Below, one piece after another: positions 63,721 to 64,000 of a stretch of DNA of 64,000 nt; within the stretch, counting starts at the first letter, position 1; each line of letters begins with the position of its first letter. A program made the position numbers and the translations under genes. The notes beneath the pieces are model-generated. The model was not told where the DNA came from and made no database searches. It saw only the letters and a program-made list of their open reading frames with translations. This DNA comes from Rudanella sp031411995 (lineage in GTDB: Bacteria; Bacteroidota; Bacteroidia; Cytophagales; Spirosomataceae), in assembly GCA_031411995.1 (NCBI GenBank), contig JANOCD010000023.1:156901-220900 (forward strand), read 5' to 3'.

Positions 63721-63861
63721 CGGCTCGGTTACTGGTTCCGCCACAAAGCGTTCAACACCACGGGCCTGTTCACCATTGAGCGGCTGGGGCCGTTTAGTGT
63801 AATCGTCACGGGCCGCAACGGTTGTAGCCGCATCGTGCAGGGTATACTCGCCAATCCCTAA
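63721..63861 (+). pseudogene. Orphan copy of the shared C-terminal module
   Basis: The frame reads GYWFRHKAFNTTGLFTIERL and then FSVIVTGRNGCSRIVQGILA before a stop at 63859-63861. It begins right after the stop region of the preceding gene with no start codon. Homologous to the tails at 61590-61764 and 63520-63714. Beyond it, to 64000, I see no gene. Confidence 0.75.
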
Positions 63862-64000
63862 CCCAGAGTGTAGGGCAAGGCGAACAACGGGGCGTGTTTC
63901 CCGTAGGTCGCCGTGCCCGACGATTTATGGAAGGTTACCCATGTTGGTTAATCCGGCGGCCTACCCCCCGGGTGGCCGAGGGTGGCCCCCGATGGGGCGG

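Overview
The window looks like chromosomal DNA of a Bacteroidota bacterium, most probably a cytophagal of the Spirosoma/Spirosomaceae type. Supporting signs are the lack of Shine-Dalgarno sequences before most starts, several TonB-dependent receptors (some with a carboxypeptidase-like regulatory domain), PorT-like and DUF2490 outer-membrane barrels, a type IX-secretion-like C-terminus, a 7TM-DISM histidine kinase, a carotenoid lycopene cyclase and moderate GC content. This placement rests on gene style only. No rRNA or CRISPR array was seen; there is one tRNA.

Layout. 0-3.7 kb: xanthine dehydrogenase operon xdhAB on the minus strand, with xdhB cut by the window edge. 3.7-13 kb: OmpA-like protein, a tiny secreted protein, thyA plus a methyltransferase, a lipoprotein, aldose epimerase, tRNA-Arg(CCT), hflX and a MATE exporter. 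13-18 kb: a Nif3-family gene and a thioredoxin/TPR gene face each other, but their junction is duplicated and an AT-rich pair (secreted adhesin-like protein plus outer-membrane barrel) sits between the copies. 18-29 kb: ABC exporter, GNAT/MarR pair, DUF1080 protein, a fused 5-oxoprolinase with a palindromic repeat inside its coding sequence, dps, a secreted sugar isomerase and a divergent Nramp-like transporter.

29.2-36 kb is the accessory island: AT-rich, with all protein genes on the minus strand. It holds a VOC-fold protein, a NERD-UvrD nuclease/helicase broken by a homopolymer frameshift, and a two-gene module of a small beta-sandwich-like protein and a patatin phospholipase with an unusual Cys-containing N-terminal region. 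The spacers between these genes resemble integron attC sites (quasi-palindromic, ending in GTTRRRY-like boxes). One spacer carries an IEP-less group II intron remnant that is itself interrupted by an IS5-type insertion sequence. The patatin module is the best candidate here for an uncharacterised defence or conflict system.

36-64 kb is mostly ordinary: TonB receptors, a metallo-beta-lactamase-fold hydrolase, an ABC ATPase/permease pair, alpha/beta hydrolase, 2'-5' RNA ligase-like protein, OsmC, Uma2 nuclease with a possible methylase relic upstream, lipA-crtY, an AsmA-like/GT51 transglycosylase, pirin-like and intradiol dioxygenase proteins, YceI and a NarL-type two-component pair. The right end has a run of secreted Ig-like proteins and broken pieces sharing one C-terminal module, which suggests tail shuffling.
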